Source: Azolla pinnata
Lineage: Eukaryota; Streptophyta; Polypodiopsida; Salviniales; Salviniaceae
DNA: 46,776 bases
Reading direction: 5' to 3'
NCBI GenBank assembly: GCA_037176905.1
Contig: JBBBWG010029810.1
Location: 1,693-48,468, forward strand
Shown piece by piece: positions 46,764-46,776 of the stretch; the stretch's first letter is position 1, and every line of letters starts with the position of its first letter. Made by a program: the position numbers and the translations under genes. The notes below the pieces were generated by a model. It saw nothing but the letters and a program-made list of their open reading frames with translations, did no database searches and was not told the DNA's origin.

Positions 46764-46776
46764 TTTGAGTAGCAAT

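Overview
This is a nuclear fragment from a land plant. The evidence is GT-AG introns of about 50 to 1,700 bases, plastid and mitochondrial targeting peptides, two pentatricopeptide-repeat (PPR) proteins, plant-only families (DUF7796, the IEF family, the cytokinin-response-factor motif) and many TTTAGGG-type tracts. The PLS-class PPR gene is very long, intronless and GC-rich, a style common in lycophytes and ferns. I therefore lean towards a seedless plant, but I cannot name the species. Two 100-base N runs mark scaffold joins, and one of them appears to be an artefact.

Layout: 119-1514 (+) 3' part of a monothiol CGFS glutaredoxin (GRXS15 type). 2739-3590 tandem repeats. 3849-7049 (+) DUF7796 type II membrane protein, two exons. 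8164-11463 (+) single-exon PLS-class PPR protein. 11810-11937 telomere-type tract. 12060-16537 (+) plant homologue of the cyanobacterial Fe-S protein LdpA, about 12 exons. 17099-17575 minisatellite of 44-45 bp units, then a possible exon fragment and a gap. 18493-19197 (-) protein with the CRF motif but no AP2 DNA-binding domain. A cluster of five E2F-type sites lies upstream of it at 19705-19882. 19892-21522 telomere-variant repeats. 21686-25887 (+) CRP1-type PPR protein, four exons. 27666-37445 (-) complete 25-exon homologue of Arabidopsis At5g58100 (IEF, pollen exine formation). 38668-41599 (-) ABCI12, the plastid EcfT-like transporter subunit, seven exons. 41874-42395 telomere-type tract. 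42780-43298 alternating purine-pyrimidine repeat. 43455-45242 (+) acidic protein with a SANT/trihelix-like domain. 46531-46592 (-) last exon of an unidentified gene.

These are independent nuclear genes, not an operon. Several encode organelle proteins: GRXS15, LdpA, CRP1, ABCI12 and probably the PLS PPR. Telomere-like tracts sit directly upstream of the LdpA, CRP1 and ABCI12 start codons, and a short tRNA T-arm-like element recurs next to two of them. The most unusual items are the AP2-less CRF-motif gene with its E2F-rich upstream region and the eukaryotic LdpA gene. Exon boundaries were read by eye from splice signals, reading phase and family conservation.
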